A stretch of DNA of 64,000 bases, taken from assembly GCF_019429485.1 (NCBI RefSeq), contig NZ_JAHXZN010000004.1, forward strand, positions 124,001 to 188,000, in the 5' to 3' direction. Each line of letters opens with the position of its first letter. The stretch's first letter is position 1. Below the pieces are notes generated by a model. It did no database searches and was not told where the DNA came from. It worked only from the letters and a program-made list of their open reading frames with translations. The stretch is from Sphingomonas citri. Its GTDB lineage: Bacteria; Pseudomonadota; Alphaproteobacteria; Sphingomonadales; Sphingomonadaceae. The position numbers and the translations under genes were made by a program. Of the stretch, positions 9,088 to 17,465 are shown piece after piece.

Positions 9088-9100
9088 GGTGCAGTGCACC
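9088..9100. promoter_or_regulatory. Perfect 13-base palindrome before the flippase gene
   Basis: GGTGCAGTGCACC is a perfect odd palindrome followed by six A residues, lying 107 bases upstream of the flippase start. It shares the TGCAGTGC core with the element at 8052. A regulator operator is plausible; hairpin formation is not, since the loop would be one base. Confidence 0.3.
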
Positions 9101-9206
9101 AAAAAATGCTACCCGCTTTGGCGAAAAGGAATGCTATGGGGCCGTCCGCGCTCGCCGTCGCGGGGTCGCGCTGCGATCGATATTGTCTCTGGGATGGGCC
9201 TGAGCG

Positions 9207-10700
9207 GTGGAACTTAAAGCCAAGACGATGAAGGCGGTGAAGTGGAACTTCGTGTCCACCGCTATCGGCGCCTTCGTGGGGCTGCTGCAGCTGTGGCTGC
9301 TGGCACGGATACTGCCTCCGCACGAATATGGCGTCATCAGCCTTGCCCTGATGATCATCACGTTCTTCAACATCTTTATCGACTTCGGCATCTCGAATTC
9401 GATCATCCGTCACGGCCACATCACCGAGCTCGAGCTCTCCTCGCTCTACACCATCAACATCGGCCTGGGCCTCGTCACGTTCGTCGTGGCCTTCGTCAGC
9501 AGCCCGCTGCTGAGCCACTTCTTCAAATCGCCCGAGCTGACCACGCAGCTGCAAATCATGTCGCTGGTGTTCCTGTTCGTACCGTTCGGGCAGCAGCAGC
9601 GCGCGATTCTGTCGCGTGAGCTGCGCTTCGATTTCGTTGCGATCGTTTCGATCATCACACTGCTGACCAACTGCGTGCTGGTGATCGCGCTGGCGGTGAT
9701 CTTCAAGAAGGCGTGGGTGGCTTCGGTCGCCTTCTTCGTCAGCACGACGCTGGGCTGCGTGATCTTCTTCGCGCACAGCCTGCGCGAGCGCCGCCCGTCG
9801 TTCACCTTCTCCTGGCCGGCGGCGCGGCCACATATCCGCTACTCGGTCCAGCTGGTGCTCGATTCGTTGATCAACGTGGTCAGCGTGAACACCTACCCCG
9901 CGCTGATGGCGCGAATGGTCAGCCTCACCGCCATCGGCGGCTACAACATCTCCTACGGCATCAGCATCAACCTGATCGAGCGGCTCAAGCCGGTCCTCGT
10001 GCAGGCGCTGTTCCCGGCATTCGCCAAGATCCAAGACGACGAGACGAAATTGACGCGCAATTTCCTGCTGGTGACCAGCTATGGCATGCTCGTGAACCTG
10101 CCGCTGCTCGCCGGCATGTTTGTCTGCAGCAGCCTAGTGGTGCAGGTGTTCTTCAAGCCGGAATGGCAATTCATCGCGGTGCTGGTGAAAATCCTGTGCC
10201 TGGTCGGCATGGTGCGCAGCATCGATCCTCCGGTCATCTCGCTGCTGCTGGTCAAAGCGAAGATGCACCTCAACGTGCGCATGGGCGTGGCTAAGCTGCT
10301 GATCGGCATCGTGCTGGCGATCGTGCTCGGGCAACGCTACGGCATCGTCGGCATCGCCAGCAGCTTCCTCATCGTGCAACTGCTCAACACCATCGCTTCC
10401 TATTTCTTCCTGGTGCGCGCGTGTGTCGTCGGCGTGGGCCGGCAGTACCTCATCAACGTACTGATCCCTTTCGCGCAAACGCTGCCGATCTTCATCGGGG
10501 CAGGCGCGGTCGTGGTGATGGCACCGACGCCATGGCCCGCCGTCAACCTGGCGCTGTCGGTCGTCGTCGGGGCGCTGGGCTATGCCCTGGGGCTGTGGTT
10601 CTCTCCCTTCGCGCTGGTGCGTGGTTTCGTGCTGCTCGCCGCCAACGGACTCAGCGCGAAGCTCGGCGGCCATGCGAGCCGGGCGATGCGCGCGTCGTGA
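9207..10700 (+). CDS. Wzx-type polysaccharide flippase 1 (MOP superfamily)
   Basis: A 497-residue polytopic protein with 12-14 hydrophobic segments. Its start is typical of the polysaccharide-transport branch of the MOP superfamily (KAVKWNFVSTAIGAFVGLLQLWLLARILPPHEYG). FGISNSIIRHGHIT and the mid-protein ALFPAFAKIQ element support this. It should flip the lipid-linked repeat unit across the inner membrane. The start is GTG 9207; ATG 9228 is an alternative. Its TGA overlaps the GTG of the next gene (GTGA at 10697). It is one of three flippase genes in the locus, and codon use is a little less G/C-biased than in its neighbours. Confidence 0.85.
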   Translation: MELKAKTMKAVKWNFVSTAIGAFVGLLQLWLLARILPPHEYGVISLALMIITFFNIFIDFGISNSIIRHGHITELELSSLYTINIGLGLVTFVVAFVSSPLLSHFFKSPELTTQLQIMSLVFLFVPFGQQQRAILSRELRFDFVAIVSIITLLTNCVLVIALAVIFKKAWVASVAFFVSTTLGCVIFFAHSLRERRPSFTFSWPAARPHIRYSVQLVLDSLINVVSVNTYPALMARMVSLTAIGGYNISYGISINLIERLKPVLVQALFPAFAKIQDDETKLTRNFLLVTSYGMLVNLPLLAGMFVCSSLVVQVFFKPEWQFIAVLVKILCLVGMVRSIDPPVISLLLVKAKMHLNVRMGVAKLLIGIVLAIVLGQRYGIVGIASSFLIVQLLNTIASYFFLVRACVVGVGRQYLINVLIPFAQTLPIFIGAGAVVVMAPTPWPAVNLALSVVVGALGYALGLWFSPFALVRGFVLLAANGLSAKLGGHASRAMRAS

Positions 10701-11662
10701 GCGCTTCGCCAATCTTCCTGTCGGTCGTCGTGCCTTGCTACAACGTCGGGCCGGCGATCGACGAGTTGCTCGCGAGCGTCACCGCGCAGATGGGTGATTC
10801 CGATGAGTTGGTGTTGATCGACGACGGGTCGGTCGACGACACCGCGGCACGGATCCGCGCCTTCGTCGCGCGCAGTCCGCGCGGCACGCAGATCGTGTTA
10901 CAGCAGACCCCCAATGCGGGGGCGGCGCGGGCACGCGCGCTCGGGCTCAGCCTGGCGCGTGGCGACTTCGTTTTCTTCTGTGACAGCGACGACCTGATGG
11001 ACGCTGGCTTCGTCGCGACGTTGCGCCGCGAGCACGCGCGACACCCGGCGATGGACCTGCTGTTCTTCTCGTCCGACATGGTGACCGAGCGCGACGGCCG
11101 GCTCGTCCCGGTCGCGCCCAAGGTCGCCTACGCGCAAGCCCGGACGTACGCGGACGGTGGGGAGCTGCTCGCCCATCATCTGCGTCAGCGCATGTATACC
11201 GCGGCGGTATGGACCTATGTCGCGCGCCGCGACCTGCTCGGGCGCAGCGGTGCCGCGTTCACCGAGCGCGGCGCGCACGAGGACCATCTGTTCACGCTCA
11301 AGGTGATCCTGTCGGCGCGGCAGATCGTCGCGGTGCCCGATCTGCTCTACCGCCAGCGCGTCCGCGACGGATCGCTGACCAACTCGCGCAAGTCGGCGGG
11401 CTATGTCGTCGACCGGATCACCGCCGCGGATGAGGCAATGGCAGTGTTGCGCGACCGTCCCGCGACGCTGCGGCGGCTGTACGACGACTGGTCCTTCTAC
11501 TCGGTCATGTGGATGCTGTGGGAAAATCGCGACCTGATCGGCGCGGTGGCGCGCATGCGCGAGGGACGCGCCTATCTCGCCGCGCGACCGCTTCGCCTGC
11601 TCGGTTTTGCCGCGCGCGCCGCGCGCCGCGGGCTGCGCCGCGGCGGTGCGCCGCTCAGGTGA
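10697..11662 (+). CDS. GT2 glycosyltransferase
   Basis: A cytoplasmic family-2 transferase of 321 residues. It has the GT-A signature IFLSVVVPCYNVGPAIDELL, ELVLIDDGSVDDTA, the NAGAARARALGLSLARGDF helix and the DXD-like FFCDSDDLMD. The C-terminal part includes HEDHLFTLKVIL, where the acidic HED is the likely catalytic base. The GTG start overlaps the flippase stop by four bases, so the two are translationally coupled. The last eight bases overlap the convergent DUF1501 gene. Its donor sugar cannot be predicted. Confidence 0.8.
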   Translation: MSASPIFLSVVVPCYNVGPAIDELLASVTAQMGDSDELVLIDDGSVDDTAARIRAFVARSPRGTQIVLQQTPNAGAARARALGLSLARGDFVFFCDSDDLMDAGFVATLRREHARHPAMDLLFFSSDMVTERDGRLVPVAPKVAYAQARTYADGGELLAHHLRQRMYTAAVWTYVARRDLLGRSGAAFTERGAHEDHLFTLKVILSARQIVAVPDLLYRQRVRDGSLTNSRKSAGYVVDRITAADEAMAVLRDRPATLRRLYDDWSFYSVMWMLWENRDLIGAVARMREGRAYLAARPLRLLGFAARAARRGLRRGGAPLR

Positions 11663-13016
11663 ACAGCGCCAGCGGCGCGCGCCCGTTACTCGACCACGTC
11701 GCCCAGTTCGGCACGACATAGGGCATGTCGGCGTCGCTGACGCCATGCCAGCGCAGGATCGCGCCGATATATTCCTCCTGCGACGTGGTCGGTAGGAATC
11801 GCCCCTCCCAGCTGATGTCGTCGCTGCCGCCCAGGGTCGGGTCGGGATAGCGGCCGAACACGCCGCGCTGCGCCACGCCGCCGCCGATCACCAGGTGATT
11901 GCTGCCCCAGGCGTGATCGCAGCCGAGCTGCGCGTTGCCTTTGAAGGTGCGACCGAAGTCGCTCATGGTGAAGGCGGTCACCTGGTCCTGCAGCGCGAGG
12001 CCCTGCATCGCGTTGTAGAAAGCGTAGAGCGCGAGTGCGAGATCCTTGAGCAGACCGGCGTGGCGGCCGCTGCCAGTGTCCCCCGCGGCGACCTGGTTGT
12101 CATGCGTGTCATAGCCGCCCTGCGAGACGAAGAAGGTCTGCCGCGCGTGTCCCAGCGTCCCGCGGCCCTCGATCATGCGCGCGACGCGCTTGAGCTGGTT
12201 GGCGATGTCGGTCGTGAGCGCGGCCCCGGTGTCGGGGTCGACGAAATAGCCGTCGACGCTGCTCGTCTGCCCCAGCAGCGAGGCAGTCGCCCCCATCATC
12301 GCGTAGCCGTCCGAATAGGTGGCGCCGGTCGACTCGCTCAGCGTGCCCAGACCGCTGCCGTCGGCGAAGCTCGCCACCGCGGTGTCGATGCTGCTCTGAC
12401 CCGAGGTGAGCCGGGTCAGCGCGCCCGTGGCCGGCACCACCAGCGGACGCGAGGTCTGGCCGATCAGCGCGATATTGTTGCCCGCGAACGACATCAGCGG
12501 CGGCACCGCGCCGGCGGCGAGGCGGTCGTTGAGCCGTCCCATGAACCCGTCGAGGCTGGTGCCCTGCGGGCGCAGGCATTGCCAATGCTCTTGCTCGTCG
12601 GCGTGGCTCATCAGATTGGTCGGGCGCAGGTCCGGGCGTGCGGTATAGGTCGCCTTGTCGAGCGGTGCCGCGAGTGTGCCGGTGTTGAGCACCAGCGACA
12701 TCGCGCCGCGATCCCATAGCTCGCTCAGCCGCGCCATCGACTTGTGCAGACCGTACGGCACGCCCGACAGCGGCGCGATCGCGCCGGGAGCCAGGGCAAC
12801 CGTGCCACGCGACTGGAGATAGGCGCCGTAAGTCGCCGGATCGGTGGGGACAACCATGTTCCAGCCGTCGTTGCCGCCGAACAGGAACACGCCGACCATC
12901 GCGCGATAGCCGCCCGTGGTGGCACCGAACGCGGCGCCGCGGCCGAATATGCCGAGCGTGGCGGCGGCGCTGGTGCTGACCGCGAGACGATGGAAGTGGC
13001 GACGCGACATCAACAT
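11655..13016 (-). CDS. DUF1501 secreted protein
   Basis: A 453-residue DUF1501 protein, a family related to the sulfatase/alkaline-phosphatase fold and usually secreted. The N-terminus has a twin-arginine-like signal (MSRRHFHRLAVSTSAAATLGIFGRG). Family elements include VFLFGGNDGWNMVVP, TLAAPLDKATYTARPDL, FVSQGGYDTHDNQ and FTMSDFGRTFKGN..GCDHAWGSNHLVIGG. It starts 11 bases after the DUF1800 stop, the usual partner arrangement. The pair's role is unproven; location inside an EPS locus suggests a surface or envelope role (inference). ATG 13010 is an alternative start. Its 3' end overlaps the convergent GT2 gene. Confidence 0.85.
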   Translation of the reverse strand: MLMSRRHFHRLAVSTSAAATLGIFGRGAAFGATTGGYRAMVGVFLFGGNDGWNMVVPTDPATYGAYLQSRGTVALAPGAIAPLSGVPYGLHKSMARLSELWDRGAMSLVLNTGTLAAPLDKATYTARPDLRPTNLMSHADEQEHWQCLRPQGTSLDGFMGRLNDRLAAGAVPPLMSFAGNNIALIGQTSRPLVVPATGALTRLTSGQSSIDTAVASFADGSGLGTLSESTGATYSDGYAMMGATASLLGQTSSVDGYFVDPDTGAALTTDIANQLKRVARMIEGRGTLGHARQTFFVSQGGYDTHDNQVAAGDTGSGRHAGLLKDLALALYAFYNAMQGLALQDQVTAFTMSDFGRTFKGNAQLGCDHAWGSNHLVIGGGVAQRGVFGRYPDPTLGGSDDISWEGRFLPTTSQEEYIGAILRWHGVSDADMPYVVPNWATWSSNGRAPLALFT

Positions 13017-13027
13017 CTATCAGGTCC

Positions 13028-15235
13028 TTAGCGGTCGACGAGGAAGTTGGGGCTAGACGCGGCGATGTAGAGCGCAGCCTGCGCCCGCTTGTGCGCCTGC
13101 ACGGCCGCGTCGTTGTTGCGGATCGACAGCAGCGCGCTGCGCAGCGCGGAGAGCTGCGCCGCCGTGGCGGAATTGTCGAGCAACAGCAGGTTGGTCACGG
13201 ATACCAGTCGGTCGACATCGGTGGCGATCTGATCCCACCCCGACCAGCGCGGCTGCGTGCCGGTAAAGTTCGGCAGGCCCATGTCCCAGCTATATTCCTG
13301 CCGATTGGCGTCACCGCGCATCGTCCAGTTGAAGACGAGATTGTGCACTTCGGTGACGTTGCCCGCGGACAGCAGCTTGGACGCCGGGCTCACCAGCCCG
13401 CGCGTGCGCGCCAGCGGATAGTCCGGCGGGTAGAAATTGAACACCGATGGCGCGCTGAACACGGGCTGACCAAGGTACGTGTCCTTCAGCACGAAAGCGA
13501 TGCCGTCGGTCGAGAGGCCGATCGCGCGGGCCAATGAGGTCATGACCATGATCGGGTCCTTGACCTTGCCCGCGTCTCCGCGCGGCTCATCGCCGCGGGC
13601 CTCGGGATCGAGCAGGATGGCGCGTACCACCGCCTTCAGGTCGCCGCGCACGCCGCTGCCGTTGTTCTCGAACACACCGGCGACGCGACCGACGTACCCG
13701 CGCGACGGATTCGCGGTCACCAGGTTCTGGATCAGCAGTTTGGCGATGCGTGGCGGGGTCGAGGGATGGTTGAAGGCAGCAGCGACGACCGCGCGCACGC
13801 TGTCCGCCGGGCTCGCTCCGGCCGGCACGCTCGTGCCGAAGAAGGACTTGGCGTCGCCGTCATATTTGTTTGCCGCGGCGGGCACCATCGGCAGCGAGTA
13901 ATCCGAGCCGGTCCAATCGGTGCGTCCGCCGCTGCGCGCGTAGGTCCATCCGGTCAACGCGCGCGCGACGCCGCGCACGTCGTCGGGGCTGTAGTTCGGC
14001 ACGGTGTGTCCGACGGAGTCGGTCACCGGCGTGCCGTCACGCGCGAGTTGCACCGGACCCATGCTGAACAGCTGCAGAAATTCTCGCGCGTAATTCTCCG
14101 ACGGCGCGGCGCGAGCGCTGTCGGCCATGGAGAGGTAGCGACCCATATAGCCGTGGAGCGTCACACCCTGGAGCAGCTCGCCGTAATTGCCGAAGGCATT
14201 GTCCAGCAGCATCTGCTGGAACGAGGCCAGCCCCGCGGTCGCGTCGCCCTGATTCGATACGACCAGGATTTGCGACAGGGCGAAGGCGACGCGCTGGCGC
14301 AACTGATCGGGCGCCATCGTGGCGTCGGCGTAGAACCGCGCCGCGACGCGGGCGCGATTGAAGTGGGTGAGGATGCATTTCGGCACGCCGGGGTTGACGG
14401 AACAATAATTGACCGGCACCCACTCGATGAGATCCTTGTAGGTGCTGCCCCGGAGGGTGAACTGCTCGTCGACCCAGCCGGGCACACCCAGTTCGCTGAT
14501 CCGCGCGACCACCTGCGGATTGGGACCGAACGTGGCCTGACGTGCGAGCCGGACCACGTCGGGTGGCACCGCCGCCGCGCCGCTCGCGCTCAGCACCGGC
14601 TGGCGGAATGCGGTGAGGCCGCTGCTCCATGCCAGGTTGGTACCATCGGCGGTGAAGAGCGCGAGGAAGCGCCAGAAAGCGTTCGCTATCGTGTCGGCGA
14701 GGTCGCTCGCCAGCCCCGTGAGATAGGCGAAGCCGCCGGCCGGCTGCGATGCCGCCGGCGTCGGCGTGGGCGCGGGCGTCGTATCGGGCGCCGCAGTAGC
14801 CGCCGGTGTCGGCGTGACGATGACGATCTCGCCGCTGGACGCCGGCGTCGGCGTGGGTGACGGCGCGGGAGTAAACGTCGGAGTGGTGGCGGGCGTCGGC
14901 GCCGGCTGCGCCACGGTCGGGGTCGGGGTCGGGGTCGGACGCGGCGTCGCGGTCGGCGAGGGCGTTGGTGCGATGATGGGAGAGGCGGTCGGCGCCGGAG
15001 TGGGCGTGACGATCACGATCTCTCCGCCGCCACTGGCGGTCGGCGTCGGCGTCGACGCATCAGTCGGGCTCGAGGCGGGTGGCACGGCCGGGGTCGGCGT
15101 CGGGCTCGCGGGCACGACGACGACCGGCGCCGGGGTCGTCGCGGTCGCGCTGCCGCCGCCGCCGCCGCCGCAGCTGGCCAGCGCCACGCAGGCACAGGCC
15201 GTCAGCAAAGATGTCCGTCGTCGTGCGCTCGCCAC
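13028..15235 (-). CDS. DUF1800 lipoprotein with long Pro/Thr-rich linker
   Basis: A DUF1800 family protein of 735 residues. GTG 15235 gives a lipoprotein signal peptide with lipobox LASC, so Cys22 would be lipidated. Six glycines follow, then a 130-residue Pro/Thr/Ala linker containing two copies of GEIVIVTPTPA. The DUF1800 domain begins near VRLARQATFGPNPQVVARI and includes RVAFALSQILVVS, SENYAREFLQLFSMG and the C-terminal VFNFYPPDYP..LLSAGNVTEV. The linker looks like a spacer holding the domain away from the membrane. It is first in a two-gene operon with DUF1501. The (GCC)n tract encoding the glycines is at 15152-15170. Confidence 0.85.
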   Translation of the reverse strand: MASARRRTSLLTACACVALASCGGGGGGSATATTPAPVVVVPASPTPTPAVPPASSPTDASTPTPTASGGGEIVIVTPTPAPTASPIIAPTPSPTATPRPTPTPTPTVAQPAPTPATTPTFTPAPSPTPTPASSGEIVIVTPTPAATAAPDTTPAPTPTPAASQPAGGFAYLTGLASDLADTIANAFWRFLALFTADGTNLAWSSGLTAFRQPVLSASGAAAVPPDVVRLARQATFGPNPQVVARISELGVPGWVDEQFTLRGSTYKDLIEWVPVNYCSVNPGVPKCILTHFNRARVAARFYADATMAPDQLRQRVAFALSQILVVSNQGDATAGLASFQQMLLDNAFGNYGELLQGVTLHGYMGRYLSMADSARAAPSENYAREFLQLFSMGPVQLARDGTPVTDSVGHTVPNYSPDDVRGVARALTGWTYARSGGRTDWTGSDYSLPMVPAAANKYDGDAKSFFGTSVPAGASPADSVRAVVAAAFNHPSTPPRIAKLLIQNLVTANPSRGYVGRVAGVFENNGSGVRGDLKAVVRAILLDPEARGDEPRGDAGKVKDPIMVMTSLARAIGLSTDGIAFVLKDTYLGQPVFSAPSVFNFYPPDYPLARTRGLVSPASKLLSAGNVTEVHNLVFNWTMRGDANRQEYSWDMGLPNFTGTQPRWSGWDQIATDVDRLVSVTNLLLLDNSATAAQLSALRSALLSIRNNDAAVQAHKRAQAALYIAASSPNFLVDR

Positions 15236-15470
15236 GCCTGCCCCGCCAAATTCGATGATCAGGATGTCGCGCGTTTGCCGCGCCGACAGATCAGTAAGCG
15301 GACGCGCTAAAGACGAGGTTAATAGGAAGGCGGTTCGATCTCCGCTTTTGCTCTACTGCCCAGGAAAGGTTGGTCGACCTGACAGCTTCACCGCGGCCGA
15401 ATCATCGCGAAGGTGCGTTAATCATTTCGTGATATCTGCGCCGGTCCAGACGCTCGATTCGGTCGGTCGG

Positions 15471-15989
15471 CTATCGGGTAGCTGCCGCGCCGACGATCCT
15501 GGCCGGATTGCCCGCCACGGTGGCGCCGGCTGGGACGTCCGCGAAGACCACCGCGCCCGCGCCAACCCGCGCCGCGGCGCCGATCGTGATCGCGCCGAAG
15601 ACGATCGCACCGGGATAAAGCGTCGCACCGTCGCCGATCACGGGATAGTCGTCGCGGTGCGATCGACCGGCCGTGACCGACTGGTAGATCGTCACCCCGG
15701 TGCCGACGCGGACGCCCTGCCCGATCACCACGGCGACGGGATGGGGCAGGTAGAGGCCGGGACCGATCAGGCTCTCGAGATGCAGGTGACAGCCGCTGCG
15801 TCGCGTGTTCCACGCCCAGATCAGCGCACCAAGCTTGTCGAGCGGCGTGCCGACGAAGGCCAGCGCGACGCGATGGAGGAAGATCGTCGCGAAGCCCGGA
15901 TGAAAGATAAAGGCCGGCAGCGTGCCGAGCAGCCGGCTGCGCCCGGTGTTGGCGCGGAGATCGGCGCGCACCACGTCGCGGAATCGCAC
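15471..15989 (-). CDS. Serine-acetyltransferase-like hexapeptide acyltransferase
   Basis: This 172-residue protein resembles the C-terminal half of CysE-type enzymes. A short helical N-terminus (VVRADLRANTG) is followed by a left-handed beta-helix of hexapeptide turns (IGPGLYLPHPVAVVIGQGVRVG, VIGDGATLYPGAIVFG). His in LPHP fits the catalytic histidine. Proteins this short in polysaccharide loci commonly O-acetylate sugars rather than serine, so EPS decoration is the likely role; this is inferred from context. It starts with GTG 35 bases after the glycoside-hydrolase stop and is probably co-transcribed. Confidence 0.7.
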   Translation of the reverse strand: MRFRDVVRADLRANTGRSRLLGTLPAFIFHPGFATIFLHRVALAFVGTPLDKLGALIWAWNTRRSGCHLHLESLIGPGLYLPHPVAVVIGQGVRVGTGVTIYQSVTAGRSHRDDYPVIGDGATLYPGAIVFGAITIGAAARVGAGAVVFADVPAGATVAGNPARIVGAAATR

Positions 15990-16024
15990 CGGCCGTGCCC
16001 CGCTCGCGTCCGCGCCGGCCGCGA

Positions 16025-17395
16025 TCAGCCGGTGATCGCCAGCGCGATCGGCTGGCCGAGCGGGTAGCGCGCCACCAGCGGTGCCTGGCCGATCGCGAGG
16101 TCGCCGCCGGCGTCAGCCGTGTCACCGCACATCATGCGCACGCCGCTGGGCCGACCCGCGAAGCGGACCCCGCTGCTCGGATTCATGCTGTTGGTCCACA
16201 CTACCGCGAGCTGGCGGTCGGGCATGAGCGCGCGGAGCACGAAGACGTCGGGTCTCGGTTGCTTCAGCTCGACCGCGCGCGCCGCGGTGACGATCGCGCG
16301 CGCCTCCTTAATGAAACAGGCCGCCGGCTTGGGTTGATCGTCATAGCCGAAAATGCCGAAATTCTGCTCCATGTCCTTAGGGTCCTGGCCCTCGTCCTTG
16401 AGCTCATAGGCCCAGGATGCGCGCAGCCACGGCAGCGTTGACGATTGCAGGATATAGTGCGCGAAATTGTAGGCCTGGCGCTGTCGACTGACGCCGCACT
16501 TGCCGTCAACGGTGGGCCAGCCGAACTCAGTGACGTAGATCGGCGTGTCGCGGCCGCCGCGCTGCTGTCGCAGCAGCGTCTGCAGCCGCTGAAGCCGGGT
16601 CAGCATCTCGTTGGCAGTGCGGTTGTTGACGCCCTGGCAATGATTGTAGGTGTGGACCGAGATGCCATCGGCGCCGTCGAGCGCGCCATAGCGCACAATC
16701 GCCTGCGTCCATTTCCAATCGGGGTCGTCGCCGGCCGAGCCGACGACGATGGGTGCGTTCGGGTTGGCGCGTTTGGTCGCCTGTACCGCAACCTTGGCGA
16801 CCCGGGCATAATGGACCGCGGCGCGCGCGTCGGACGGATCGCCCTCACCGTTTAGCCGCGCCGGCGGTTTGTCCTGGCCGACGCGCAGGTTCCACTCGTT
16901 CCACACCTCGTAGATCGTGCCGTACGGTTTGGTCATGCGCACCAGAGCCTCGGCATAATCGGCGAACTGCTTGAGCTGCGCGTCATCCAGCGGCATGCCG
17001 CTCGGCGAGAGCGGGAAGGGTGGGCCGGCGAAGCCGAACAGCGGCCGTGCTCCGGCGACCGGCAGAAAGTCGACGATCCGACGCGGATTTTTGATCACCG
17101 GCGGGCCGTCCGGCGGGAAGCTGAACTGCGCCCAGATGATGCCGTCGCGATAGGAGTTGGCGCCGATCGAGCGAAGCTGTGTGGCGGCGCGCGGACCGTT
17201 GGTATAGCCCAGCAATCGACCCATGCCGAAATGGGTCTGTGCGCCGAAGATCGGCGGCGTGTAGCGACCCGGAGGCGGCGCCGCCGCGAACGTGACTTGC
17301 GTCGTCGTCGGCACCTGCGACCATAAGGCGGCGGCGGCCAAGGCAGTCGCTGCGATCGTGCCGGCGGCCACGAACGGCCATTTCTTCAGGCTCAT
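16025..17395 (-). CDS. Exported clan-A glycoside hydrolase (GH39/GH5-like)
   Basis: The product of 456 residues has an N-terminal signal anchor (KKWPFVAAGTIAATALAAAALW) and a TIM-barrel hydrolase domain. The acid/base candidate is Glu167 in EVWNEWN and the nucleophile candidate is Glu290 in YVTEFGWPT, the clan-A arrangement. A C-terminal beta domain follows from about residue 370. ATG 17395 is preferred over ATG 17410 because GGGGAG lies eight bases before it. The gene lies among glycosyltransferases of one minus-strand run, so trimming or turnover of the polymer in the periplasm is likely. The glycan bond attacked is unknown. Confidence 0.75.
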   Translation of the reverse strand: MSLKKWPFVAAGTIAATALAAAALWSQVPTTTQVTFAAAPPPGRYTPPIFGAQTHFGMGRLLGYTNGPRAATQLRSIGANSYRDGIIWAQFSFPPDGPPVIKNPRRIVDFLPVAGARPLFGFAGPPFPLSPSGMPLDDAQLKQFADYAEALVRMTKPYGTIYEVWNEWNLRVGQDKPPARLNGEGDPSDARAAVHYARVAKVAVQATKRANPNAPIVVGSAGDDPDWKWTQAIVRYGALDGADGISVHTYNHCQGVNNRTANEMLTRLQRLQTLLRQQRGGRDTPIYVTEFGWPTVDGKCGVSRQRQAYNFAHYILQSSTLPWLRASWAYELKDEGQDPKDMEQNFGIFGYDDQPKPAACFIKEARAIVTAARAVELKQPRPDVFVLRALMPDRQLAVVWTNSMNPSSGVRFAGRPSGVRMMCGDTADAGGDLAIGQAPLVARYPLGQPIALAITG

Positions 17396-17465
17396 CGCCT
17401 GTCTCCCCATAAGCTGCCCGGCGCCGCTAGAACGAGGCAGCGGCGCCGGCGATCCATGAGTACGA

